64,000 nucleotides of DNA, from contig CAZLVF010000005.1 in assembly GCA_964562925.1 (NCBI GenBank), positions 1 through 64,000 on the forward strand, given 5' to 3'. The notes under the pieces are model-generated. The model was not told where the DNA came from. It saw only the letters and a program-made list of their open reading frames with translations, and did no database searches. Position 1 is the stretch's first letter; every line of letters begins with the position of its first letter. A program made the translations under genes and the position numbers. Shown piece by piece: positions 32,548 to 42,112 of this stretch. The stretch comes from CAVXDP01 sp964562925. Lineage in GTDB: Archaea > Thermoproteota > Bathyarchaeia > 40CM-2-53-6 > CAVXDP01.

Positions 32548-34011
32548 TCATCCGAGCAGAACCTTCTCTGCATCTTTGACCACAAGCTCCATAGCGCCTA
32601 TGTTTCCTATGGGTTTCGGTTTATGTGTCTCTAGTATACGTTTGACCTGTTTCTCAGAATCCTCCATAAACGCGTTCTTTCCTTCCCTTTTGAGCGCTTC
32701 CCAAGATCCTTTGAATCCCACTCTTGGAAGTATATGTTCCACGTTAAACAATTCTCTGGTGTGTTTAAGTCCAATGTAACTGTTTCCAGCACCAACCTGT
32801 GCTATCACATCTGTTGCTAATGTCTCAGAAGAAACACTCATACCTTTGATCATTCTCTTGATCGAATCAACAATCTCACCGTCGATCACATGTATTTCTG
32901 GGGCAGTTGTCATCCAGTCATCTAGGTTTCCAAATGGCCCTACGGATTCGCTACCAGCCAACGTTAGTAGAATCGCTCCAAGGGCCTTCTCGTATCCAGC
33001 CTGCATCGTCGGCATTTTAGAGTCTGTCATTCCAACCGAGGAGTGGTGTGGCATCTGCAGTAGGCGAGCAAGTTGAACCGATGCAGCTTCTACCAGAAGC
33101 CTTTCAGGGGAGAAGACATTACAGTTGCCTTCTTTGAAGTTCAGCATTATCGGAATTATGGCCAAGCTGATTGGCAACGTTCTGTTTATCAAGTGTAAGA
33201 GGGTGGCTGCACTCAAGATCTCCGAGTATTGTAGGACCAGCATCCCGGCGAGAGTCACTGGACTCGTTACACCGCATATAGGAGCAGAACAGACAGACAC
33301 AGGGATGCCTCTCTCTGCCGCGTAGATTACCACGTCCAAGAAGTTCTTGTGCCAGATCAGTGGACTCGTGCAACATGCGTAGAACTCTATGATTGGCTTT
33401 TTCCTGAGGATTTCAGGATCTTCAACCACAGCTTCAGCCATCCTCACGATGTATGTTGTTTCTAGCAGATTCTGCGCCTCTGCAGTAAATGGTTTAGTGC
33501 TATATCTTAACAACATCTCCGCTGCCTTTATCTGAACCAGTGGGTTCGGCACATCGGTAGGAAATAAGGAACAGCCGACCGTGTCATAGCAATCGAGCGC
33601 ATCATCAACGACAAGGATTTGTTCTATGTCTCTGCTCGTACCCAGCCTCCGTTCCCCAGTTTTCAGGTCAATGACCATCTTACCATATCCCCCTGCGGAA
33701 AAGTGAGTATTTCCAACCCCAAAATGCAGGATCCTGCTCTTTTCATTTCGAAAGTGTAGGCTATGTTTCTTGGGAATGTTTGTTACAGCTTCTTTCACGA
33801 GCGCGGACGGAAATCTTACCTTCTCAGTCTTGAAGTCTACTTCCGCGCCGTTTCGTTCCAGAATGCTTAAAGCTGACTTGTGATTAAAAACGACCCCGCT
33901 CTCTTCAAGAAACCTCAACGTTTCTTGATAAATCTGCTCAACGTCGTTACAAGATATAATGTCAAACTCGAACCTGTTCATATCGCGCATACCTGTGGTT
34001 AACTGGCCCAT
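32548..34011 (-). CDS. MttB-family methyltransferase, paralogue 1 (no pyrrolysine)
   Basis: This 487-residue protein belongs to the trimethylamine methyltransferase superfamily, whose non-pyrrolysine members demethylate quaternary amines such as glycine betaine and pass the methyl group to a corrinoid protein. Family marks are LRFLEESGVVFNHKSALSIL, FGVGNTHFSAGGYGKMVID and MTDSKMPTMQAGYEKALGAI. There is no in-frame amber codon. It is the most divergent of the four copies, lacking the LIHDxGY segment. No corrinoid protein or activator is nearby. Divergent from the substrate-binding protein gene across about 120 bases. Confidence 0.88.
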   Translation of the reverse strand: MGQLTTGMRDMNRFEFDIISCNDVEQIYQETLRFLEESGVVFNHKSALSILERNGAEVDFKTEKVRFPSALVKEAVTNIPKKHSLHFRNEKSRILHFGVGNTHFSAGGYGKMVIDLKTGERRLGTSRDIEQILVVDDALDCYDTVGCSLFPTDVPNPLVQIKAAEMLLRYSTKPFTAEAQNLLETTYIVRMAEAVVEDPEILRKKPIIEFYACCTSPLIWHKNFLDVVIYAAERGIPVSVCSAPICGVTSPVTLAGMLVLQYSEILSAATLLHLINRTLPISLAIIPIMLNFKEGNCNVFSPERLLVEAASVQLARLLQMPHHSSVGMTDSKMPTMQAGYEKALGAILLTLAGSESVGPFGNLDDWMTTAPEIHVIDGEIVDSIKRMIKGMSVSSETLATDVIAQVGAGNSYIGLKHTRELFNVEHILPRVGFKGSWEALKREGKNAFMEDSEKQVKRILETHKPKPIGNIGAMELVVKDAEKVLLG

Positions 34012-34074
34012 TTCATGCTAGGCATTCCATAGAATCATAAGTCTGTCGTTCCTGGCGTGGGACACACGGCTAAG

Positions 34075-34086
34075 GCTTATATACAG
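34075..34086 (+). promoter_or_regulatory. TATA box of the substrate-binding protein gene
   Basis: GCTTATATACAG predicts transcription from about 34105. That lies after ATG 34098, so translation probably begins at the TTG 34134, which is preceded by AGGGG at 34119-34123. Confidence 0.5.
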
Positions 34087-34133
34087 ATCCCTCTGAAATG
34101 TGTCTCTCACCAGATAGCAAGGGGAAAAACTAT

Positions 34134-35903
34134 TTGGGAGAAGAAAAACTCTACGGATTATTGATCGTTCTGCTTCTCGTGGCTAGCGTTGTTCCGATGC
34201 AAACTGCAGCTCAGCAACAACCTGAACCCTTAGTGACACTTCACTATCTCGCCATGGCTGGTGACGACATCGGGCTGGCAATAGCAAACTCAATCAAAGA
34301 GGAATTGGCGAAGATAGGTATCAACATGGAAATACACACGATTGAAAGTGGGACATATTATACTCGTACTCTCTCGCAGGCTGGCCCTAAGATGCTCACA
34401 TACGATGAGGGAGGATACGACATGACCTTAATGACTTACTTCTACTTCCATACCGACTATACTTGGTACATAGGTTGTTACACGGCGGCCGGTATTCCTC
34501 CGAAAGGTTGGCAATTCTGGGCGGCTAATGACGCTATTGCGGACGATTACCTCTTCAAGGCGATGTCAACGTACGATAGGGAGAAGAGAATAGAACACTT
34601 CTGGGCGTGGCAACAGCAGTTCTATGAGAATATGCATTTGGTAAGCGTCGCCCATCCGAGACAAGCTGCGATGGATAATGGCAAGATAAAGAACTATGAT
34701 CCGACTTTCTACAACTATGATATTGATGAATGGGTTATCGAAGGCAAAACATACGAGGACGATGTGACCGTTCGATACGCTGTATCAGGTGTTCCGAACA
34801 TGCTCAACCCGGTCTTCTTGGACGGCGGGTACCCGCAACTCGAGTCACAGTTCAGAGCTCTATATAGACCCATAAGGACGCCTGATGGCAAGTATGATTT
34901 GGCTCCTGACATGGCAACGTCTTACGAGATCGCTGAAGACGGACTATCCGTGACGTTCTATTTGAGGAAGGACGTAAAGTGGCATGATGGCCAACGCTTC
35001 ACCGCCGAAGATGTGAAGATGACCTACGACGCTTTGTTGGATACGGCTACAGGTGCCTCATTCACAGCTGACTTCTCCGACGCGATCAAGTCAGTTGAGG
35101 TTAAAGACGATTATACAGTGGTTCTCTATCTAAACAAGCCGGCTCCTCACATAGTCCAATTGGTATCGATGCCCGGCGCCATGATCCTTCCAAACCACGT
35201 GCTTGGGAAGGTACCTCACGAGCAGTGGAGGACGGATGAGACGAATACGATTGCACCCGCGCCTGGAACAGGCCCGATGAAGTTCGTAAGCTGGAAGAAA
35301 GAGGAATACATGGAGCTTGAGGCATTCCCAGACTACTATGGAAAGAAGCCATTAGTCGACAAATTTGTGCTTCTGATCATCGATGAAGCGACGGTGGCTT
35401 TCTCAGCTCTAGAAGCCGGAGACGTTGACATGATAGAATCATTCTATGCACAATACGCTCCTGGAGAAGTGAAACGGTTACAACAAGTTCCGGGTCTGCA
35501 CATCGAACCATGGGATGTCGTACGAGACATGTTCTTGGCCTTAAACTGGGAGCACCCATTCCTGAATAACAAATACGTTAGGTTTGCCATAGCCCATGCG
35601 GTTCCATACGACTTCATAATCAATGATCTATTGTATGGTCTAGCCATCAAATCGAATTCGCAGATTCACCCGAGCACCTGGGCTTGGAACCCGAACGTTC
35701 CTTACGTAGACCACAACCTTGACAAGGCACGAGAGTACTTGGCGAAGGCAGGCTATGTTTGGCCTCCCCCGGCGGTCGAGGTTCAGCCGACTGGCAACCT
35801 TATGCTATATCTAGCCGCTGGCATAGTGGTCGGTGTAATCGTAGGCGCAGCGCTTGGATTCGTGGCCTTGCGGAAGAAACCAACCGTGCAAACCAAGGAG
35901 TAA
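34134..35903 (+). CDS. Circularly permuted family 5 solute-binding protein with C-terminal anchor
   Basis: This 589-residue protein has a signal helix (GLLIVLLLVASVVPMQTAA) and a final membrane helix (LAAGIVVGVIVGAALGFVAL) with basic tail. The halves of the SBP_bac_5 fold are in reversed order: residues about 30-200 match what is normally the C-terminal part (IANSIKEELAKIGINMEIHT, then REKRIEHFWAWQQQFYENMH), and residues about 205-560 match the N-terminal part (VSGVPNMLNPVFLDGG, LAPDMATSYEIAEDGLSVTF, KWHDGQRFTAEDVKMTYDAL, ending LDKAREYLAKAGYVWPP). It should capture peptide-like solutes for the DppBCDF transporter. An earlier ATG at 34098 is possible. Confidence 0.88.
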   Translation: MGEEKLYGLLIVLLLVASVVPMQTAAQQQPEPLVTLHYLAMAGDDIGLAIANSIKEELAKIGINMEIHTIESGTYYTRTLSQAGPKMLTYDEGGYDMTLMTYFYFHTDYTWYIGCYTAAGIPPKGWQFWAANDAIADDYLFKAMSTYDREKRIEHFWAWQQQFYENMHLVSVAHPRQAAMDNGKIKNYDPTFYNYDIDEWVIEGKTYEDDVTVRYAVSGVPNMLNPVFLDGGYPQLESQFRALYRPIRTPDGKYDLAPDMATSYEIAEDGLSVTFYLRKDVKWHDGQRFTAEDVKMTYDALLDTATGASFTADFSDAIKSVEVKDDYTVVLYLNKPAPHIVQLVSMPGAMILPNHVLGKVPHEQWRTDETNTIAPAPGTGPMKFVSWKKEEYMELEAFPDYYGKKPLVDKFVLLIIDEATVAFSALEAGDVDMIESFYAQYAPGEVKRLQQVPGLHIEPWDVVRDMFLALNWEHPFLNNKYVRFAIAHAVPYDFIINDLLYGLAIKSNSQIHPSTWAWNPNVPYVDHNLDKAREYLAKAGYVWPPPAVEVQPTGNLMLYLAAGIVVGVIVGAALGFVALRKKPTVQTKE

Positions 35904-36233
35904 ACCCAAAACTCCTCCACCTTTTTTTAGACGCCTAGTCCCGCCGTTATCGTCACGCTTCATTTTTTTCCTCTCAGCTCTGAGTTGATCGTACTTTCCA
36001 CCCTTATCGGTAGGATCCCCGACGAGAGAGTCCGAACCCGCCTGATTTCATGTCCAAAGATGTGGCAGGTGCGGACTGCTGCATAGGAGCTTCTGTGTCC
36101 ATTCCACAGATCAACTTGCAGGATCAAGTCTGTTTACGGTCGCCGACGAAGCCTTTTCAGGCTTGTAAGAAGCCTTATAAAGATCTGATCAAAAATTCAT
36201 CAAGACAATTCTCATGGAGGATATGAACAAGAT
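35904..36233. other. Intergenic region with terminator and promoter
   Basis: About 330 bases. A T run at 35922-35928, preceded by GGAG/CTCC that can pair, ends the substrate-binding gene. A TATA box CCTTATAAAG at 36173-36182 and a Shine-Dalgarno GGAGG at 36217-36221 serve the next gene. The middle, including a repeat of AAGCCTT-like segments at 36147-36180, shows no gene or RNA that I can identify. Confidence 0.45.
36173..36182 (+). promoter_or_regulatory. TATA box of the C45 acyltransferase gene
   Basis: CCTTATAAAG is followed after about 35 bases by GGAGG and then by TTG 36234, giving a leader of about 25-30 bases. Confidence 0.5.
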
Positions 36234-37322
36234 TTGACCACCACGCAAATGGTAACAGCGACTCAAATTAGGATAGTCGAACTTTCCGGAAAGCCGTATA
36301 ATCGGGGGTTTGAGCACGGAGTCAAGCTCAAGGATTCGATTTCCCGGCTTGCTAACATGTTCTACTCCATATACAGCGAGAAGTATAAACTATCAAAAGA
36401 AGATATTTTGAGACGAGCGAGTAAGTACATACCCTTCATAGAGGAATACTCGCCCAGCATCGCTGAAGAGATCAAAGGCATTGCAGAAGGATCTGAGAAG
36501 AAACTTGAAGAAATTGCCATGATAGTGGCCTACTATGAAATTTACGATCGCTTAGCATTCGCACTTGGATGCACCTCGTTTGCAATTACTGCCAATGCCA
36601 CAGTGGATGGAAGCACCTACATAGGCCAGAACTGGGACGACGACATAAACTGGTACTGGAAAGGTGAAATGCCAGTTCTACTTAAGGAAAGATGCGATCC
36701 TGGTCCAAATCTACTGGCGTACACTTACCCGGGAATACCTGCAGCAGCAGGAATAAACTCGGAAGGCATATGCCTATCATGGAACACAATGCACTGCGAA
36801 GAGTCAAAGGTGGGAGTACCCACCTACGTTATTCTCACTGAACTCCTACATCAAAAGAGGATTGGAGACGCTCTTGGAGCAATAATGAGAGCTGATAGAG
36901 CTGAATCGTTCAATTTTGTGATTGGCGACATAAATGGGGAGATTTATGATGTAGAAGCCACGCCTAGCGATGTTGATATCCAGTATTCAAACAAGCATAT
37001 TGGCCACGCAAACAACTTTCTATCTACCAAGCTCAATATCAAGAAAGACTTGATAGCCGCGAACCTTCCGGACACAATTATCAGGGCCAACAGAATGAAC
37101 AAACTTCTGGATCAAAGATATGGTACCTTTGATCTCGAGAAGACGACAGAGCTACTCAAGGACCACATCAATTATCCAAAATCGATTTGTAGACACCCTG
37201 CTCCAGAGGAAGCTTTCCAAGGGATAACATGGGACTCGTGGGTAATGATCCCCGCAAAGAGAGAGATGTGGCTATGCCACGGAAACCCTTGTCAGAATGA
37301 ATTTAGGACGTACACGATCTAA
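36234..37322 (+). CDS. C45-family acyltransferase/amidohydrolase (AAT-like)
   Basis: The 362-residue Ntn-hydrolase resembles acyl-CoA:6-aminopenicillanate acyltransferase precursors. Self-cleavage would expose Cys113 in ALGCTSFAI, and the following GQNWDDD is a family mark. The N-terminal propeptide with RGFEHGVKLKDSISRLANMF is usual. Family members hydrolyse or transfer acyl groups on amino acids, so this enzyme may process N-acyl or conjugated substrates brought in by the transporter. It starts at TTG 36234; the in-between ATG 36223 leads to an early stop. Confidence 0.83.
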   Translation: MTTTQMVTATQIRIVELSGKPYNRGFEHGVKLKDSISRLANMFYSIYSEKYKLSKEDILRRASKYIPFIEEYSPSIAEEIKGIAEGSEKKLEEIAMIVAYYEIYDRLAFALGCTSFAITANATVDGSTYIGQNWDDDINWYWKGEMPVLLKERCDPGPNLLAYTYPGIPAAAGINSEGICLSWNTMHCEESKVGVPTYVILTELLHQKRIGDALGAIMRADRAESFNFVIGDINGEIYDVEATPSDVDIQYSNKHIGHANNFLSTKLNIKKDLIAANLPDTIIRANRMNKLLDQRYGTFDLEKTTELLKDHINYPKSICRHPAPEEAFQGITWDSWVMIPAKREMWLCHGNPCQNEFRTYTI

Positions 37323-37495
37323 AAGCAGCAGATCCACAATCGCCGCAAATTCCTTCTCTTATTTTCCTAATACTCCTGCGCATTGTAAGCGGCGAGAAAC
37401 GTTTCACTGGAAGAGTAACGCTGCGTTTCGACAACGTTTATCCATTGATGATTTGGATTCTCTCTCAAGCACGTACTCTTTTGGGCCTCTGATGG

Positions 37496-39081
37496 CTACT
37501 GGAGGGTCCGTTTGGTAGCCTCTTTGATTATCTGATCCATCCCTTCCGTTACTTCCTTCGNNNNNNNNNNNNNNNNNNNNNNNNNNNNNNNNNNNNNNNN
37601 NNNNNNNNNNNNNNNNNNNNNNNNNNNNNNNNNNNNNNNNNNNNNNNNNNNNNNNNNNNNGTCCGTTTGGTAGCCTCTTTGATTATCTGATCCATCCCTT
37701 CCGTTACTTCCTTCGGCAGAGGATCCGGAACGTGTTCTTTCAGCAATTTTGTAATGATTTCTCTTGCTCTGTCAACCATCTCTTTGGCTCCAGATTTCTT
37801 CCATGTTTGATGAGTGTTTCTATCAATTAGGGTTGGGATCCAATGTTCGTCAGCGTGTCTAAGCGTATGTTTCATGCCTAGAAAATGTCCTCCCGGGCCC
37901 ACCTCTCTTATCACATCTGTGGCGAGTGTTTCATCGTTAACGGAGACTCCGCGCGCTATCCGAAAGCACATATCTGCAATTTCATTTCCGATAGCAAGCA
38001 TCTCGAAGCTCCCCGTAAGTCCAGACTCGATATAGCCTATGTCATGAATCAAGTTCGTTCCAGCTAAAACTGCTGGGAGAGCTGTCATCATAGCTTCGCA
38101 AACCGCCTGTTCATCAACGGCCTTCGAGTCTGAAGTTCCACCAGTTCCAAAGAAAGGTAGCCCGTACCATTGGCTCAATTGCGCAGCCATCGCGTTGATA
38201 AGAGCGAATTCAGGGGCTCCGTAACACATTATGCCTGTACGTATGTCTATTATGGTTGAGATTACACCATGGATAAAGGGTGTACCTTTTCTCACAAGTT
38301 GAGACACAATAAGGCCGCCCAAGACTTCGGCGTTCGCGATTGCAAGTGTACCGGGCAGCGTCATCGGTCCAGTCGCCGCGGATTGCACAGCTGAGCCATA
38401 GAGGACAGGCGTTCCCTCCTTTGCTACCTCGATCAAAACATCCATGGCTTTCTCGTCGTGTTGTAAGGGTGACACAGGTTCACAGAACACGGCCAGAATA
38501 GGCCGTTTCCTTAACTCATCCATTCCCCCGGCTACCAGCGAAGCCATTTTTAGAAAATCTCTTGCCGTTTCGGGGCCGTAGGCTATTCCAACCGCGGGTT
38601 TCTCAGTATTCGCTAGCACGGCCTGAATTTCATGTAGGTCTTGCACATTTCGTTGGCAATCTAGAGCGCAACAAAACTGCTCCGCGAATTTTATGTTAGG
38701 TAATGCGTCGGCGACTCTCACTGCTTGGGCTATGTATTCCCTTCGTGCAGTCTTTCTCTCCCACGTGGTCGGGTCGATTATATGCAGCGTTGTTGAACCC
38801 ATGCCAAAATGAACTCTACCATTTTCAAGTTTTATGTCGTTCCTAGATTTTCGACCGCAAAGCACGATTCTCTTTGGCGCGCTTCTTAGCGTTTCCTCGA
38901 CCAGATGCGATGGAATCTTTACAAGTCTTCTTGTCCCGTCGACGGTTGCTCCACCCTTGTCCAATATCGTCAGTGCTTGAGGACTGTTCACAGTTACTCC
39001 TATGTTTTCAAGGATCTCCAGAGTTGCGAGGTGGATCTGCTGGATCTCATCTTGACTCAGTAGGCTAAAGCATGGTTTCAA
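37496..39081 (-). CDS. MttB-family methyltransferase, paralogue 2, interrupted by a scaffold gap
   Basis: The gene carries MttB marks: TLEILENIGVTVNSPQALTI, VHFGMGSTTLHIIDPTTWER, GTSDSKAVDEQAVCEAMMTA and NLIHDIGYIESGLTGSFEM. A run of 100 N (37561-37660) cuts its 3' end, but the 55 bases before and after the run are identical. Collapsing the duplicate gives a 476-residue protein ending EATKRTLQ with stop at 37496-37498, in frame. There is no amber codon in the frame. Like the other copies it probably demethylates a quaternary or tertiary amine. It is followed (upstream on the same strand) by creatininase. Confidence 0.87.
37506..37715. other. Scaffold gap flanked by a 55-base duplicate
   Basis: Bases 37506-37560 and 37661-37715 are identical, with 100 N between them. 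This is what a scaffolder leaves when two contigs overlap by the assembly k-mer but are not merged. The true sequence probably has a single copy and no gap. Confidence 0.85.
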
Positions 39082-39133
39082 CGATCGTTTCCTCAGATTC
39101 GCTTCTTAGGAATCTGTCAATGGGTCGAGTCTG

Positions 39134-39922
39134 CTATAACTTGATTGCCTTCAATTCTCTCAGGAAGTCTGCTAACCTGTCAACAATTGCTTTAACTATT
39201 CTTTCACCTTTCTCTTTGGACGCCAGAGTTGGGTCACCGAGAGCACTTGTCCTCGTGAGCTTTTCAAGTGCAAGGATTGAACCATGAGCTGCACGTACGA
39301 TTGGGCTCTGAGCGTAGGCGTTGAATTTTATGTATTTTGATGGACTAGCTGGCATTGATCTTTCCGCCTCATTCATTAGAACGCGTGCACCGCATGCCCA
39401 TGCGACTGATGTTTCGCCTTCGCACGCATGATATAGGTGATGTGTTTCGGTGGTCTTTTCAATTACATCCCCTCCAAACGCGCCCCACCAATCCACTTTG
39501 GCAATGAAAGCTCCTGTTTTCTCCGACACTTCGTTCATCACTGTAAGAAGTGCCGGAGGGTTTCCGCCATGACCATCCATCAGTACAATCTTCTTGAAAC
39601 CATGATGAATCAGGCTTTCACAAACGTCTCTGACGAGTTCTCTTAAGGTTTGTTCACGCAAAGTTATGGTTCCTTTAAATGGCATTAGGTGAGGTGAGAC
39701 GCCGTACGGAATAGGAGGAGCTATCACCGGTTTGACTTCATCGGCCACCTTCATGGCAGCTCTTTTCGTGATTTCCCAAACTTCGACAAAATCGGTTTCT
39801 AATGGGAGATGTCTACCATGCGCTTCAGTAGAAGCCACTACCACCATAGCGATATTTGATTCCTTCAGCCTCTCTTCGACTTCAGGCCAAGTCATCTTTT
39901 CCAGAAAGATTTCAGTCGCCAT
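39134..39922 (-). CDS. Creatininase-family amidohydrolase
   Basis: The 262-residue protein has creatininase metal ligands: Glu33 and His35 region in VASTEAHGRHLPLETDF with Asp44, His118 in LMDGHGGN, and Glu170 in HACEGETS. Creatininases open the creatinine ring; relatives act in folate-like and mycofactocin maturation, and on other cyclic amides. With the ureohydrolase 5 kb away it could suggest use of creatinine or guanidino compounds, which remains an inference. It lies between MttB2 and MttB3 on their strand. Confidence 0.85.
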   Translation of the reverse strand: MATEIFLEKMTWPEVEERLKESNIAMVVVASTEAHGRHLPLETDFVEVWEITKRAAMKVADEVKPVIAPPIPYGVSPHLMPFKGTITLREQTLRELVRDVCESLIHHGFKKIVLMDGHGGNPPALLTVMNEVSEKTGAFIAKVDWWGAFGGDVIEKTTETHHLYHACEGETSVAWACGARVLMNEAERSMPASPSKYIKFNAYAQSPIVRAAHGSILALEKLTRTSALGDPTLASKEKGERIVKAIVDRLADFLRELKAIKL

Positions 39923-40275
39923 AGGTGATCTACCATTTTAAACAGTTGGCGCTAATGTCTTTCGCTAATTATTATTAAATTTGCGGTGCCACACGGCTGA
40001 CTCTACGAGTTGAGAGATGAAAGGTCAGGGCTCCTACAGCTTGCGAGCTGCCGAAAGAGCTCAGAAAGAAGTTCATCAACGCGACCAACTGATACAAACT
40101 CATGGACATGGATACTTTCTAGAAGAAGTTTGTCGTAGCAAGTGGTTTCGGACTCACGTAACTAGAGTTCTGAGAGATCAAATAGCCGAAGCGGAGATCC
40201 GTCTAACCATTATCTCAATCGAAAAGTAGTCTGAGCGAGTGCGAAATGTTGTCTTCGGAAGTGTCGACGTAGATT
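39923..40275. other. Intergenic region between creatininase and MttB3
   Basis: About 350 bases. The AT-rich AATTTAATAATAATTAG on the minus strand (39964-39981) can serve as the creatininase TATA box. A 70-codon plus-strand frame (40017-40229) has no recognisable relative and no strong ribosome-binding site; I leave it uncalled. Nothing else is evident. Confidence 0.35.
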
Positions 40276-41736
40276 TTATCTTGGCTTCAAAAGCTCTCTT
40301 TCGGCCTGTTTCACTATTTCTGCAATCTTCTGTTTGATGTCGCTCTGTAGCGGTTTGGGATGGTGCTCCTTGACAATCTTCTTGGCTCTCTCTCTAGCTA
40401 TCTCGCGAATCTCCTTTCTTCCCGACTTTATCCAAGTGGTTTCAGCTGTTCGGTCGAAAAGGGTCGGGACGTACAACTCTCTTCGAACGTGGTCGAGAGT
40501 ATGCCTTTGAGACATGAAATGTCCTTGAGGACCAACGGCTTTGATAACGTCTAGGGCAAGCGTTTCGTCGTTCACCTCGGTTCCTCGAAGGATCCTCTGA
40601 ACGTAACCTATGACCTCATCATCGATCACAGCCATCTCCATGCTTCCAACGCTTCCTCCAGCCAAGTACCCACAATCATGGATTAGGCCTACTCCGCTTA
40701 AGCCTCCTATCATGCAGTTCATCATGACCTCTGCTCCAGCTTGAGCGTCAGGAACCTTGGAGTCGGTGCATCCTCCAAACCCGTAACTAGGAAGATCATA
40801 ATATCTGGCCATCGCTGCATTGAGCGCATTTGCGCCCATCGCAAACTCGGGTGCGCCGTAGGCGAACCTGCTTGTTACAGGATCCATGACGCATGCCCAT
40901 GCGGAATAAGCTACTGGAGTATGGGGATTAACAATCTGAGCCAGTGTTAACGTCGCCAGATTTTCGGTGTTTCCTATGACCATGGCGCCTGCAATAGTGA
41001 CCGGCGCAGACCCTCCACACATAGGAGTGGCGCCATTAACAAAGGGTAAACCCGACTTGGCGAATTCTATAATGTTCTCGTTAGCGGCACTGAAGCCCAA
41101 GGGGGAACTCGTCTCGGCGTAGAGCGCGAGGAACGGTCTTCTTCTCAGTTGCTCCTGTCCACCGGCGATGGCGGACGCCATCTCCAGAACCTTCCTCGAG
41201 GCGTATTCTCCAGGCGCGGAGTAGAGGATCGGCTTGGTTGTATTGTTAAAGAGTGCCTCGAACTCGTGAAGGTACTCAACTTGGTAAGGGACGTCAAAAG
41301 CCCCTGCAATGGACATGAGAAATTTCATGTTAGGAAGTGCATCACCGAGTCTGGTAGCTTCTTCCATATCCTTCTTTGTCGGTCTCCTGACCTCAGCTGT
41401 CTCTAAGTCTCTGATATACGGGACTGGAGTTCCTCCCATTCCATAGTATACTCTACCCGCTTCTAGTAGTATATCGTTCGCTGGTTCTCTCCCACAGAAG
41501 ATGAATCGGTGCGGTACTCTCCGCAGAGCCTCATCGACGAGATGCTGAGGAATCCTAACTCGTTTCTGATTTCGATCGATTTCTGCGCCACCCTCCTCAA
41601 AAACTCTCATGATTTTCTCTGAGAGACAGTGCATTCCAGTGGATTCAAGAATTTCCAGTGTTGCCATGTGAATCTTTCTAGCATCATTCTTGGTAATCAG
41701 TTGATACTGTCCACCTTGAAGACCTCTTTGAACCAT
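40276..41736 (-). CDS. MttB-family methyltransferase, paralogue 3 (no pyrrolysine)
   Basis: The 486-residue protein has the full set of family segments: TLEILESTGMHCLSEKIMRV, VYYGMGGTPVPYIRDLETAE, GGCTDSKVPDAQAGAEVMM and VGLIHDCGYLAGGSVGSMEM, with the basic C-terminal helix KQKIAEIVKQAERELLKPR. It contains no amber codon. Lysine and glutamate spacing of the tail resembles copies 2 and 4. The substrate cannot be named from sequence; glycine betaine, proline betaine and carnitine are demethylated by known relatives. Confidence 0.9.
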   Translation of the reverse strand: MVQRGLQGGQYQLITKNDARKIHMATLEILESTGMHCLSEKIMRVFEEGGAEIDRNQKRVRIPQHLVDEALRRVPHRFIFCGREPANDILLEAGRVYYGMGGTPVPYIRDLETAEVRRPTKKDMEEATRLGDALPNMKFLMSIAGAFDVPYQVEYLHEFEALFNNTTKPILYSAPGEYASRKVLEMASAIAGGQEQLRRRPFLALYAETSSPLGFSAANENIIEFAKSGLPFVNGATPMCGGSAPVTIAGAMVIGNTENLATLTLAQIVNPHTPVAYSAWACVMDPVTSRFAYGAPEFAMGANALNAAMARYYDLPSYGFGGCTDSKVPDAQAGAEVMMNCMIGGLSGVGLIHDCGYLAGGSVGSMEMAVIDDEVIGYVQRILRGTEVNDETLALDVIKAVGPQGHFMSQRHTLDHVRRELYVPTLFDRTAETTWIKSGRKEIREIARERAKKIVKEHHPKPLQSDIKQKIAEIVKQAERELLKPR

Positions 41737-42112
41737 AACTATGCATCTCTTCCTAAATTCTGACTCCGCGATTTCTACCGAATCGGATCATTGTACCTCC
41801 CGATGCTTATAAGACGGTTGGTATACAAGAAAACTATTCTCGTATTCAGACAATTTCTTGCCTTGACCTTCAAACCAAATTTTCTGAAGGTTTCTTTAGA
41901 GAGTTTGTTGTAAAGATTGAGGTAAGGAACAAAGAACCGCACTTTATCTCTGACTAGAGCCAGATAGAAAAGCCACTACAGCGGAGGGCCACGCTCATTA
42001 GCATCCTGCGAAACGAGTCTCTACTGATGGTGTCTAGTTTGAATACGGGCGAGAATGTCTTCGCGACACGTCGAAGAAAGATAGGCGCTCTCCTATTGAG
42101 GGATCATTCATT
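41737..42112. other. Intergenic region between divergent MttB3 and oxidoreductase
   Basis: About 376 bases. TCTTATAAG read on the minus strand (41807-41816) lies about 75 bases before MttB3 and is the best TATA candidate for it. I see no good box just before the oxidoreductase at 42113, no RNA gene and no repeat. Confidence 0.35.

Noticed and set aside
40017..40229. 70-codon frame upstream of MttB3
   Set aside because: No recognisable motif, weak ribosome-binding site and no same-strand neighbour; left uncalled.
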